From Leptospiraceae bacterium (GTDB lineage Bacteria; Spirochaetota; Leptospiria; Leptospirales; Leptonemataceae), in the NCBI GenBank assembly GCA_020441005.1, contig JAGRNA010000086.1:1-45337 (forward strand): DNA of 45,337 nt, in the 5' to 3' direction. A model generated the notes under the pieces. It did not search any database. It was not told the origin of the DNA and saw nothing but the letters and a program-made list of their open reading frames with translations. This document shows, piece by piece, positions 34,174-42,491 of this stretch. How positions within the stretch are numbered: position 1 is the stretch's first letter; the number at the start of each line of letters is the position of its first letter. Position numbers and translations under genes: made by a program.

Positions 34174-35370
34174 ATGCGGCGCATCCCCTTTGCCAAACCG
34201 GACCTGGGTCCGCTCGAGATTGCGGCTGTCAACAGAGTGCTGGAATCGGGCTGGTTGACGAATGGACCCGAGGTGGAAGCCTTTGAAGCCGAGTTTCGAG
34301 AGCGAGTGGGTGCCAGTCATGCCATCGCGCTTAGCTCCTGCACAGCCGCCTTGCATCTAGCCCTGGACTCGATGAACCTGCAAGCCACTGATGCGGTGCT
34401 GCTACCCGCCCTGACTTTTTTTGCCACAGCAGAAGCCGTCTTGTACACAGGAGCCCGCCCCCTGTTGCTGGATGTCGATCACCGCACATTGCTGTTGGAG
34501 CCGGAATTACTGCGGGAATGGATTGCCCGGTCCTGCGATTTTAACCGGTCCGAACTCGTGCACATAGAAACCCGTAAGCGCATCCGGGCCCTGATTATGG
34601 TGCACATTGGCGGCACCGTTTGTGATTATCAGGGCTGCGAGTCCATTTGTCGCCAATTCGGGTTGCGATTGATCAGTGATGCTGCGCACGCATTTGGATC
34701 CCGCTATCAGTACCACATGGTGGGTTCGGACGCTTTGGGTGATGAAATGAGCTGCTTTAGTTTCTATGCGACCAAAAATATCACCACCGGGGAGGGCGGA
34801 ATGCTGACCCTGGCGGACGAGGCGCTGGCGGAGCAAATCAGACTCAAACGCCTGCATGGTATTTATGGCCAGGCATGGGGTCGCAAGCGCTGGAGCTATG
34901 ATGTTCGTTTACAAGGCTACAAATACAATTTAAGTGATATGGCCGCTAGTCTGGGCCGGGTCCAAATGGCCCGCTCTTTGGAGATGCAGACGCGACGGCA
35001 AGAGATTGCCAGCCAATATGATCTTTTTTTTCAAAAGTATCCGGATATCTCCATTCTGCCACACGACGGAGAGTCCAGCTCCTGGCATCTGTATGTTGTC
35101 TTTTTTCCGGATAGCAGACGTCGTGATCTTTTTGTTGAAGCGATGTTCCAGGCAGGAATTGCGGTTAGTTTGCATTTCATTCCCATCTACGAACACACCT
35201 TTTGGAAGGAATCCTATGGCAACCAGACCGCCCTGTTCCCCGGAGCCCGGCAGGCCTTTGAAACCATGGTTTCCTTGCCCATCTACAGTGCGCTTACACA
35301 GAGCGACCTCGAATACATCCTGGATCGGATGAGCGGCATTTTACAGCCCTTGCTGCCGTCGGAATCATAA
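34174..35370 (+). CDS. DegT/DnrJ/EryC1/StrS-family PLP-dependent sugar aminotransferase
   Basis: The 398-residue protein has the family pattern: IPFAKPDLGPLEIAAVNRVLESGWLTNGPEVEAFE, ALSSCTAALHLALDS, the LISDAAHAFGSRY strand with the PLP-contacting Asp, and the Schiff-base lysine in SFYATKNITTGEGGML. The C-terminus carries SLHFIPIYEH. These enzymes aminate keto-nucleotide sugars for LPS or O-antigen. No other nucleotide-sugar genes are adjacent, although a GT9 transferase lies 4 kb away. It sits between mgtE (9 bases) and the RimB-RimK fusion (15 bases), forming a probable three-gene transcription unit. Confidence 0.92.
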   Translation: MRRIPFAKPDLGPLEIAAVNRVLESGWLTNGPEVEAFEAEFRERVGASHAIALSSCTAALHLALDSMNLQATDAVLLPALTFFATAEAVLYTGARPLLLDVDHRTLLLEPELLREWIARSCDFNRSELVHIETRKRIRALIMVHIGGTVCDYQGCESICRQFGLRLISDAAHAFGSRYQYHMVGSDALGDEMSCFSFYATKNITTGEGGMLTLADEALAEQIRLKRLHGIYGQAWGRKRWSYDVRLQGYKYNLSDMAASLGRVQMARSLEMQTRRQEIASQYDLFFQKYPDISILPHDGESSSWHLYVVFFPDSRRRDLFVEAMFQAGIAVSLHFIPIYEHTFWKESYGNQTALFPGARQAFETMVSLPIYSALTQSDLEYILDRMSGILQPLLPSES

Positions 35371-35385
35371 AGGGAAATCGACTGC

Positions 35386-36789
35386 ATGAAGAATCGAATC
35401 ATTGTTGGCAGTCAGGAATGGTGCGCTTTTCCGGAACTGGGCGTGCCGGCGATCAAGGCGCGGGTGGATTCCGGGGCGCGCACATCCGCGATCCATAGCC
35501 ATCACGTTCGCAGCTTCAAGCGCGGTCAAAAAACCTGGGTCCGTTTTGAAATTCATCCCTTGCAGCATAATCGTATGACGGTGCTGCGCTGCGAGGCCGA
35601 GGTTATCGACCGGCGGGCGGTGAAGAGTAGCAGCGGACATACCGAGAAGCGCTATGTCATCGTGACGCCCCTGCAGATCGGCGGCCAGGTCTTTGTGGTG
35701 GAGCTGACCCTGGCGAATCGCGACTCGATGGGCTATCGGATGTTGCTTGGAAGGGAGGCGATGCAGGGCAGGATGCTGGTGGATCCGGAAGGCAGCTTTC
35801 TGACCGGCGTTGTCGCGGAGCAGGAACTAGACCGACTGTATGGTCGTGGGCGGATCACACCTGGTGGTCTGAAGATCGGTCTTTTGGCCGCTAATCCGGA
35901 GGAGTACAGCAGCCGCCGGTTGCTGGAAGCGGGTCGCAAGCGCGGCCATCAAATGCATGTATTACCAATCCAGTCCTGCTCTCTGCAATTGGGTCCGGCA
36001 GCCCCGGCGATGCAGTCGCGGGGTGCAACATTCTCTGATCGGCTAGATGCCCTGATCCCCTGGTTTGGTTCGGAGTGGACGACTGGCGGTTGCGCCTTGC
36101 TGCGCTACTTCGAAGGTTTGAACACTGTGGTTCTGAATAGCGCGGCCAGCATCCGGCAGTCGCGCGATCCAGTCAGTTGCCTGCAAGGCCTGCTGCGTAG
36201 CGGTCTGGGGATCCCGACGACCGGTTTTGGGTGGTCGCCGACCGCTGCGGCTGCTCTGGTTGACAAGCTGGGCGGCGCGCCCCTGATTCTGCGGGCCATC
36301 AAGGAATCACGGCTGCTTGCAAGCGTGCGTGCGGAAACTCGCGCCGCCGCCGAAGCCGCCATCCAGGCCATGCAATCCCTGGATGCCAATGTGTTGATTC
36401 AGGAGTTCATTGCCGAGGCCCAGTCTACGGATTTGCGCTGTCTGGTGATCAATGGGCGGGTAGTAGCCTGCGTGGAGCGGCAGGTCGCAGATCGGGCTCA
36501 CCAGACAGGCCCCGATGCTACAACTTTGACCAGCGGCGTCAGACCTTCAGCGCAGGAAAAAAAACTGGCCGTCCGGGCGGTGCGTGCCATTGGCCTGGTA
36601 GTGGCCAGGGTCGACCTGATTCGCTCGCACCGGGGGCCCTTGATTCTGGATGTCAGCGCTGCTCCTGATCTGGACGATTTGGAGAAAACGACCGGCAAGG
36701 ACCTGGCACAGACGATCATCAAGGCTGTCGAGCAAAGGCTGAACTGGCAAACACCAGCGGAACAATCCCGCCTTGTCCATTCACCCTGA
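35386..36789 (+). CDS. RimB-RimK fusion: retropepsin-like domain plus degenerate ATP-grasp domain
   Basis: The 467-residue protein has two parts. Residues 1-145 form a DUF785/RimB retropepsin-like domain, with catalytic D28 in VDSGARTSAIH and the downstream GYRMLLGREAM block. Residues 160-452 align in order with RimK, the ATP-grasp ligase that adds glutamates to ribosomal protein S6 or related targets. In this half, key positions are altered. The ATP-binding Lys of the R-D-K motif is P262. The next ATP Lys is R303. The glycine-rich loop GTQGIG is ESRLLA (307-312). The metal ligands E and N in EVN are D422 and S424; D410 is kept. The ligase half therefore looks inactive or altered, while the protease half looks intact. 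AAGGGA lies upstream of the ATG. Confidence 0.85.
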   Translation: MKNRIIVGSQEWCAFPELGVPAIKARVDSGARTSAIHSHHVRSFKRGQKTWVRFEIHPLQHNRMTVLRCEAEVIDRRAVKSSSGHTEKRYVIVTPLQIGGQVFVVELTLANRDSMGYRMLLGREAMQGRMLVDPEGSFLTGVVAEQELDRLYGRGRITPGGLKIGLLAANPEEYSSRRLLEAGRKRGHQMHVLPIQSCSLQLGPAAPAMQSRGATFSDRLDALIPWFGSEWTTGGCALLRYFEGLNTVVLNSAASIRQSRDPVSCLQGLLRSGLGIPTTGFGWSPTAAAALVDKLGGAPLILRAIKESRLLASVRAETRAAAEAAIQAMQSLDANVLIQEFIAEAQSTDLRCLVINGRVVACVERQVADRAHQTGPDATTLTSGVRPSAQEKKLAVRAVRAIGLVVARVDLIRSHRGPLILDVSAAPDLDDLEKTTGKDLAQTIIKAVEQRLNWQTPAEQSRLVHSP

Positions 36790-36810
36790 TCCGGATCGGA
36801 CCGCATTAGC

Positions 36811-36842
36811 CCTGATTCAGGAAAAATGCCTGCTTTTCAGGC
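36811..36842. other. Two adjacent short palindromes upstream of the GAF-SpoIIE-TPR gene
   Basis: CCTGATTCAGG (36811-36821) and GCCTGCTTTTCAGGC (36828-36842) are perfect dyads of 5 bp with 1- and 5-base centres. They share CCTG/CAGG half-sites, in the 165-base spacer after the RimB-RimK gene. No T-tract follows, so a terminator is unlikely; a regulator site is possible. Confidence 0.3.
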
Positions 36843-36954
36843 TCCCAGGATTCAGCTTGCATGATTATGTCACATAAATGGCCTTTTTTGCCTGGTTTTT
36901 GCTCGAAACGCATGGCATGTATTTTGCAGTGCATAATCGGAACAGGAAGCCGCC

Positions 36955-38745
36955 ATGATTGGAATAAAGTACGGAAAACGGAAGGTAGTGAAATACCGCG
37001 GTAATCAAATGGTAGTCGGAGGCCTGACTTCCAAGAACAAGATCGATATTCTTTTATATATTACCACCGAGCTGGCCAATTGTAGCAAACAAGAGGAGCT
37101 CTTTAACAATGTGCTCAGTCTGGGGGCCGAAATCTTTGAGGCGGATAATATTACCCTGCGGATCCTGAAAAACGGAGTGCTGGAACCGGTTGTTTTTTTA
37201 AAAGAGACCGATCCGCCCCGCCGCCCCTTGAATCCCGGTGAGGGTTTTTCTGGCAAGGTGGCCGAGGACAAGAAATCGCTCCTGATGGAAAATGTCCCTG
37301 AAGAGGACCCGGACCTGCTGGATCAGGGAGAATCCACCGCTTGCATCTGTTGTGCGCCGGTTTTATACAAAGACAATCTCTTGGGAACCATTTCCATAGA
37401 GAAAGAGACGCCCTATTTTTTCAAGACGGATGATCTGGAGATTCTGGAGGCCATGGCCTCGCAGCTGGGCCTGGCATTGAACGAGGTGCGACTGATCGAG
37501 GGGCTGATCGAGGCGCAAAACAGGATTAACAGCGACTTGCGGTTGGGGCGTACGGTCCAGTCCCAGATTATCGAAACTGAAATCGCACCCTGGAATTGCC
37601 TGCATTTTGCGCAATATTATGAGCCCATGGTTGAGGTCAGTGGCGACTATTTTGATGTCGTGCGCAACGGCGATACTTTGACGGCGCTGATTGCAGATGT
37701 CTCCGGCCATGGGGTTTCGGCCGCGCTGATCACCATGAGTATCCACCATGAGTTTCGGCGTTGCACGGATCTGGGTCTGGGCCTGTCCGAAATTGTGGAG
37801 CAAATGGCCAATACCATTATGCCCCGATTGCCATCGGGGACCTATTTTACCGCTCAGCTGGTGCGCATTTACAATGATTACACCTATTCTTATGTCAGCG
37901 CCGGTCACAATGAGCTGTTACATTATCAGGCGCTCTCGGGCACAATTGTGCGCGGAACCAATGCCGGGGTGCCTTTGGGGATTGTGGAGACCCGGCGTCA
38001 GGACTACCCGGAATCCTTTGGCAGCCTGCAACCAGGCGATTTTCTGATAATGCATACGGACGGCTTTACGGAGCAACGCAACGCCGCTGAGGAGACGGTG
38101 GGCCTGGCTCAATTTGTGCAGTGGATCCAGGATACAGCCCTGGAAATCCGGCAAAGCAGCGCGCTAACACTCAAGGATCCGGCCCAGGCAGCGTTGCAGG
38201 CATTGCTAAACCGGTGGGAGCAATTCACTGGAACCGTTCCCCGGGAAGATGACCTGACCATGTTGATGATTGGAATGAGCGACCGTCAGCCTGAGGCACG
38301 TCGATTGTACCAGCAGGCTACCCAGGCCTGGTCGAAACGTGATCTGGATGCCGCCCGTAAATGGGCCATGCAGTGCTTGCAGGTCGATTCCTCCTTGCAT
38401 GGCAACCTGTATTTATTGGCCCGACTGCTTTATAAGACTGGTGAGTACAATGAATCCGCTCGCTACATGGAGAGCTACATTGAAGATAGCGGCGAAAAGA
38501 CGGCCCATAGCTACTATTTGCTGGGCTCGATCTACTTTCGATTGGGTAATATGAACGAGGCTCGTCTGAGCCTGAAGCGCGCCCTGGTTCTGGATCATAC
38601 CAACGAGGACGCTGTGATTATGCTGGCGCGCACCTATCTGCGTTTACAGGAAAAAGTCAAGGCGCTGCGGACTTTGGAAAAATCCGCCAAGGCCATCCCG
38701 GCAAGTACCAAGATCCGGGCGGCGATCGAGAAGCTGCAGGGCTGA
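36955..38745 (+). CDS. GAF-SpoIIE phosphatase with C-terminal TPR repeats
   Basis: The 596-residue protein has AGGAAG upstream of the ATG. A GAF domain (about 28-180) contains a cysteine cluster CICC (130-133). A SpoIIE/PP2C domain follows (about 195-425) with metal ligands D231 (VSGDYFDV, with Ser for the usual first Gly) and D248 (ADVSGHGVSAALI), then AGHNELLHY, IMHTDGFTEQRN and REDDLTMLMI. Four or so TPR-like helical pairs follow (about 432-590; ARRLYQQATQAWSKRDLDAARKWAMQCL, SYYLLGSIYFRLGNMNEARLSLKRAL). It probably dephosphorylates a regulatory phosphoserine protein, with TPRs for docking. No STAS or kinase partner is adjacent. Confidence 0.92.
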   Translation: MIGIKYGKRKVVKYRGNQMVVGGLTSKNKIDILLYITTELANCSKQEELFNNVLSLGAEIFEADNITLRILKNGVLEPVVFLKETDPPRRPLNPGEGFSGKVAEDKKSLLMENVPEEDPDLLDQGESTACICCAPVLYKDNLLGTISIEKETPYFFKTDDLEILEAMASQLGLALNEVRLIEGLIEAQNRINSDLRLGRTVQSQIIETEIAPWNCLHFAQYYEPMVEVSGDYFDVVRNGDTLTALIADVSGHGVSAALITMSIHHEFRRCTDLGLGLSEIVEQMANTIMPRLPSGTYFTAQLVRIYNDYTYSYVSAGHNELLHYQALSGTIVRGTNAGVPLGIVETRRQDYPESFGSLQPGDFLIMHTDGFTEQRNAAEETVGLAQFVQWIQDTALEIRQSSALTLKDPAQAALQALLNRWEQFTGTVPREDDLTMLMIGMSDRQPEARRLYQQATQAWSKRDLDAARKWAMQCLQVDSSLHGNLYLLARLLYKTGEYNESARYMESYIEDSGEKTAHSYYLLGSIYFRLGNMNEARLSLKRALVLDHTNEDAVIMLARTYLRLQEKVKALRTLEKSAKAIPASTKIRAAIEKLQG

Positions 38746-38802
38746 ATTTGGCCGGAGTGAGCGATTGGCCGGCCGGTAATGCTAATAGACCAGGGGAAGA
38801 AT

Positions 38803-40338
38803 ATGGAACCATTACAATCGGGATTTGCACTACTGTGGGCCAAGGCGGCCATTGGATGCCAGTCAGGCCCAAACAGCCGCATTGTGCGCGCGCTGTTATA
38901 CAGCAGGCAAAAAGCGGAGGGGAGACAGCCCCCGGTTCGTAGTCGGCTGGAGCTCCTGATCCGGATCTGGCCGGTGCTGCGGGTCGCTCTGGCGTTCCTG
39001 GCCCTGGTTATGATCCTGCTGCCGGGCAGCCTGAGCCTGTCGGCACAGACCGCAGCGGAACCGCTGGCAACCCTGCGGCGGGAAGCTGATATCCTGTGGA
39101 CTTGCATTGCCGCTTTTATGGTATTTTTAATGCAGGCCGGTTTTGCCTATGTCGAAGCGGGCTTTATCCGGGCGCGCAATGTTGTCAACATCCTGATGAA
39201 GAACCTGGTCGATTTTAGCGCCGGCAGTGTCGGCTTTTGGCTGGTCGGTTTTGCGCTGATGTTCGGACCGGTGCTATGGTCCGGTATTGGCCTGTCCGTG
39301 CCCGGTATGGCTGATTCGTTGTTAACCGATGCGGCCAGCGGTAAACCGGATGCCTTTAATTACGCCTTCTTTCTTTTTCAGGTAGTTTTTTGCGCTACGG
39401 CGGCCACAATTGTTTCCGGCGCGATGGCGGAGCGGACCCACTTTTATTCGTATATTGTTTCAACGATTATCATCTCCAGTCTGGTGTATCCTGTCTTTGG
39501 CAATCTCGCCTGGGGTAATCTGTTGATTGATACCAATGAGACTTTGCTGACCCGTCTGGGCTTCATCGATTTTGCCGGTTCCACGGTTGTGCACAGCGTC
39601 GGCGGATGGCTCGGCTTGACCGGCGCGATTATGTTGGGGCCGCGCAGCGGCAAGTATCAAAATGATGGGCGGATTCGACCGATCTTTGGTCATAATATGT
39701 CCATGGCTGCATTGGGAGTTTTTTTGCTGTGGTTCGGCTGGTTTGGCTTTAATCCCGGATCGACTGTTAGTGTGGGCGAGGGCAGCTTTGCCGTGATAGC
39801 GGTGGTGACCAATTTGGCCGCTGCGACCGGGGCGATCGGCGCCATGATCCTGTCCTGGATTTTGTTTCGTCGTCCCGATATCAGCATGTCGCTCAACGGT
39901 GCTTTGGCCGGTCTGGTGGCGATTACAGCCGGGTGCTATAATGTTTCGCCGACGGGCGCAGCCATGATTGGTCTCATTGCCGGATTGATAGTGGTCTTAA
40001 GCGTAATCTTTTTTGACAAGATTCATATTGATGATCCGGTCGGCGCCGTAAGCGTGCATGGCGTGTGCGGAGCCTGGGGCACGCTGGCCGTGGCCTTTTT
40101 TGCCCATCCCGATTTTGGGGATGGCACCAGCGGACTACTTTATGGTGGGCCATGGAGCTTGCTCGGAACGCAAGCCATTGGCGTTGGTATCGCCTTTGCC
40201 TGGGCCATGTTTTGCGGTTTTCTGATCTTTAGCACCCTGAAGTTTACGATTGGTCTGCGCGTCTCGCCCGACGTGGAGTTAGACGGACTGGACATTATCG
40301 AACATGGTAACGAGGCGTATCCGGAGCAGGATTCCTGA
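38803..40338 (+). CDS. amt: Ammonium transporter (Amt/Mep/Rh family)
   Basis: From the ATG at 38803, preceded by GGGGAAG, the protein has 511 residues with an unusually long, basic N-terminus (about 50 residues). A hydrophobic export segment ending LSLSAQTAAEPL precedes the 11-helix Amt core. Landmarks are FAYVEAGFIRARNVVNILMKNLVDF, the two pore histidines in STVVHSVGGWLGL and AVSVHGVCGAWGTLA, and GWFGFNPGS. It conducts ammonium across the inner membrane. There is no adjacent glnK, the usual partner. The short 38746-38802 spacer carries only the ribosome site. Confidence 0.93.
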   Translation: MEPLQSGFALLWAKAAIGCQSGPNSRIVRALLYSRQKAEGRQPPVRSRLELLIRIWPVLRVALAFLALVMILLPGSLSLSAQTAAEPLATLRREADILWTCIAAFMVFLMQAGFAYVEAGFIRARNVVNILMKNLVDFSAGSVGFWLVGFALMFGPVLWSGIGLSVPGMADSLLTDAASGKPDAFNYAFFLFQVVFCATAATIVSGAMAERTHFYSYIVSTIIISSLVYPVFGNLAWGNLLIDTNETLLTRLGFIDFAGSTVVHSVGGWLGLTGAIMLGPRSGKYQNDGRIRPIFGHNMSMAALGVFLLWFGWFGFNPGSTVSVGEGSFAVIAVVTNLAAATGAIGAMILSWILFRRPDISMSLNGALAGLVAITAGCYNVSPTGAAMIGLIAGLIVVLSVIFFDKIHIDDPVGAVSVHGVCGAWGTLAVAFFAHPDFGDGTSGLLYGGPWSLLGTQAIGVGIAFAWAMFCGFLIFSTLKFTIGLRVSPDVELDGLDIIEHGNEAYPEQDS

Positions 40339-40350
40339 TATGCATCCGGC

Positions 40351-40608
40351 TCAGGATTGCAGCCAGCGTGTTTCCGTACGCAGGTACTGAAAGCTGAGAA
40401 TCAGAATTTGACCGCCTGACTTGCGTCGGGTGGATCCGGCGCTCGTAGAATTCTGCTGGATATAAGCGCTAATTTCTTCCAGGTGCTGGATGGACTGGAT
40501 TCTGGATCGCAGGGCAATTTCAATGGCCGCCTTGACTGGCGCTGCCTTCGGGCTGTTGCGGGTTTCGTAGACCACATAGTAGATGAAATGCTGTTGTCTG
40601 ATTTGCAT
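40351..40608 (-). CDS. Small uncharacterised protein (85 aa)
   Basis: The frame is open from ATG 40608 to the stop 12 bases from the end of amt, convergent with it. The pattern (FIYYVVYETRN, then EIALRSRIQSIQHLEEISAYIQQ, then GQILILSFQYL) is strand - strand/PI.s - helix - hydrophobic strand ending F..L. It resembles widespread small alpha/beta proteins of phages and bacteria that I know only as hypothetical. No Shine-Dalgarno precedes the ATG. No function can be assigned. The spacer 40609-40857 shows no other supported gene. Confidence 0.5.
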   Translation of the reverse strand: MQIRQQHFIYYVVYETRNSPKAAPVKAAIEIALRSRIQSIQHLEEISAYIQQNSTSAGSTRRKSGGQILILSFQYLRTETRWLQS

Positions 40609-40857
40609 GTCTGTGTGCCGGGCCTGGTTCGGTCCTGAGTCAAGAATTGGCAGCCCAATCGCCTCGCAAGGGAAAAATCAGGATGCGCTATGGAACCCGG
40701 GCAGATCGGTGACACAGCTTTTGTGCCGTGTATTGAAATAGATCGCCTTTACTAGAGTGTGTTTTTGCGACAATTCTACGAGCAAAGGCGACCTGGTTAT
40801 GCAACCATACAGTAGCGAGCGTTGCTCTTTTGGGCACAGCGAATCATTCAGCAAGCC

Positions 40858-41343
40858 TCAGGCGCTTTGCGCCAGGCTAACAGGCTCGCACTCATACAGC
40901 AGACGACTCGCTTGCCATAGCTCGCTGATCGACGCTGTTTGCGGGTAAAGCCGCTGCAGCAAGGGGCCGCAGGATGACGTGGCGATGACCCGGAAATACA
41001 GCGGGTTGTCGGTTGCATTCGTGAAGACTCTTTTGGCCAGCAGCATTTGCGAGCGCAGTTTGCTGCTGGGAATAAAACCGTCAATCTCGAGCAACAATAG
41101 GGGCCAGCGCCTGGTTTGGGCCTGCCAGGCCGATTGACGCCATGACTCTCCCCTGGGTCGAATAAAGACGAGACCGACTCGCCGGATCAGGGGTAGCTCG
41201 CTAAAAATGGAATGGGCCGCTACATGCCATGGTTGCGGAATCTGGTTATAGAAAGCCTTGCTAATAGCGGCACTACCGGGTCGATCCAGGTAAACAAGGC
41301 TTGCGGAGTTGATTTTTTGATCTGCAATGGGGTGATGAAGCAT
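40858..41343 (-). CDS. Uncharacterised 161-aa protein behind a LexA-like palindrome
   Basis: I place the start at ATG 41343, since AGAGGA lies about eight bases upstream; the open frame continues to 41448 but would read through the palindrome. The protein is soluble-looking, with hydrophobic strands SASLVYLDR, RRVGLVFIRP, WPLLLLEIDGFI and PLYFRVIATSS and many Arg/Gln/Ser residues, suggesting a small alpha/beta fold. I recognise no family. The exact TTTG-N5-CAAA match at 41395-41407 lies 52 bases upstream, so SOS control is possible, which would suggest a damage-response or checkpoint role. It is divergent from the FecR-domain gene. Confidence 0.65.
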   Translation of the reverse strand: MLHHPIADQKINSASLVYLDRPGSAAISKAFYNQIPQPWHVAAHSIFSELPLIRRVGLVFIRPRGESWRQSAWQAQTRRWPLLLLEIDGFIPSSKLRSQMLLAKRVFTNATDNPLYFRVIATSSCGPLLQRLYPQTASISELWQASRLLYECEPVSLAQSA

Positions 41344-41394
41344 GTCAGGTTCCTCTTTGGTTGGTCTTGACTGATAAAGGTCAGCGCCAGGCGT

Positions 41395-41407
41395 TTTGTT
41401 GCGCAAA
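41395..41407. promoter_or_regulatory. Candidate LexA operator, TTTG-N5-CAAA
   Basis: TTTGTTGCGCAAA is an exact match, and the dyad extends by one more base pair on each side (TTTTG...CAAAA). It lies in the divergent spacer between the 161-aa gene (52 bases from its ATG) and the FecR-domain gene (127 bases). The same motif precedes the PolB2 cassette. Confidence 0.5.
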
Positions 41408-41452
41408 AAGATCATTTTTTTCTGAGGATTTTGAAAAAAAACGCGCAATTGA

Positions 41453-41470
41453 TGTCCCTGGATTGGGACA
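41453..41470. other. Perfect inverted repeat TGTCCC-N6-GGGACA in divergent spacer
   Basis: TGTCCC at 41453-41458 and GGGACA at 41465-41470 are perfect complements around a six-base centre, 63 bases before the FecR-domain gene. The arm length and spacing suit a dimeric regulator; no T-tract follows. Which gene it serves is unknown. Confidence 0.35.
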
Positions 41471-41533
41471 GGAAGAAAAACAAATGTAACACTTCCGCTT
41501 GCCTTATGAATTGGTGGTATTAAATCTGGTTAT

Positions 41534-42313
41534 ATGTCTAATTTATATCTGTCCGGTTATCCCGTCCGAACCTTGCATCGTGTGAGTTTGCAAGGGATTT
41601 TGTTTTTGGCAATCTCGTTCGCCTCGATGGTGGCGTTGCAAGGCGATCTGGGCGCAGCCCCGGAAAATGCTGCAGTCCTGAGTCGCATTGATGGGGATTC
41701 AGCGTCCCTCTGGCTGGCGCCAGCCGCCCGGCCTGGGGCCTGGCGGGCCTTGAAACGCGGCGCTCTGGCGCCGGTCGGTAGTCTGATCAAAACCGGTCCC
41801 CGGACCCACGCAATTTTGGTCTACAAGGGGCTGGAGTTTCGGGTCGGGCCAGCGAGTGTTTTGGCTATCAATGAGCTTGTGCAGCGCGGGAAAAGCAGTT
41901 TGACCGTCCAAAAGGGAGCCGCCTGGTTTCACCTGCAAAAAAACACCGATCAACAGCTGGACGTGCACACGCCGACCAGTCTGGCTGCTGTGCGGGGAAC
42001 AAAATTTGCCATCATGGCGACCGGGTCTGCGGGTGAACAGGGCAAGGCCTGTGTTTGTGAGGGCACAATCGCAGTCGGAACTAACAAGGACGGTGACAAC
42101 TTGCAGGAACTCCATACCGGGCAATCACTGCAATGGCAGTCGGCCGGGTCCAAAATGACACTCTATGATTACAGCAAGCTGTTCAAGGGACGCCAGGTTG
42201 ATCCCGCCTTTTTAAAACGTAAAGAGGCCGCCAGTATGCAATATTGCCTGAGCTGCCACAAACCCGGCAAGGCAGACCAACCGAATAACAGTCCGGATTT
42301 CAGCGATTATTGA
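41534..42313 (+). CDS. Exported FecR-domain protein with C-terminal CxxCH motif
   Basis: The 259-residue protein has an N-terminal export signal (about 18-41, ending GAAPENA). A FecR-type beta domain follows (about 75-200), marked by VGSLIKTGPRTHAILVYKGLEFRVGPAS, KGAAWFHLQKN and the key VHTPTSLAAVRGTKFAI. The C-terminal 23 residues contain YCLSCHKPG, with C238, C241 and H242 forming a CxxCH haem c-attachment motif. FecR domains of this stand-alone periplasmic kind are common in spirochaetes and deltaproteobacteria and are not tied to siderophore sigma factors; none is adjacent here. Whether haem is actually attached is unknown. Confidence 0.82.
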   Translation: MSNLYLSGYPVRTLHRVSLQGILFLAISFASMVALQGDLGAAPENAAVLSRIDGDSASLWLAPAARPGAWRALKRGALAPVGSLIKTGPRTHAILVYKGLEFRVGPASVLAINELVQRGKSSLTVQKGAAWFHLQKNTDQQLDVHTPTSLAAVRGTKFAIMATGSAGEQGKACVCEGTIAVGTNKDGDNLQELHTGQSLQWQSAGSKMTLYDYSKLFKGRQVDPAFLKRKEAASMQYCLSCHKPGKADQPNNSPDFSDY

Positions 42314-42331
42314 ATCCTGGGCAGGAACTGT

Positions 42332-42414
42332 GCTCGGAGGGGGACTTGAACCCCCACAGCGTTGCCGCCACTAGCCCCTCAAGCTAGCGTGTCTACCAAT
42401 TCCACCATCCGAGC
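42332..42414 (-). tRNA. tRNA-Leu (anticodon GAG)
   Basis: Read on the minus strand, the 83-base sequence begins GCTCGGATGGTGGAATTGG and ends CCCCCTCCGAGC, with a 7-bp acceptor stem (GCTCGGA/TCCGAGC). The D-arm is GGTAGACACG, the anticodon stem CTAGC/GCTAG encloses loop TTGAGGG with anticodon GAG, a long class II variable arm (TGGCGGCAACGCT) follows, and the T-arm is GGGGGTTCAAGTCCCCC. The 3' CCA is not encoded. It reads CUC/CUU leucine codons. Confidence 0.95.
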
Positions 42415-42491
42415 GTTGCGAAGGGGATGGAAGCCAAAAACAGGGTGGCTGGTCTTTTGACAATGATTAAATCAATCTGCCCCGGATGTCA

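Noticed and set aside
33345..34232. 295-codon minus-strand ORF
   Set aside because: It is antisense to mgtE, Ser/Arg/Thr-rich and without motifs, typical of a shadow frame.
40757..40948. 63-codon plus-strand ORF
   Set aside because: It runs into the opposite-strand 161-aa gene and has a composition (Ser, Cys, His) unlike the neighbours.
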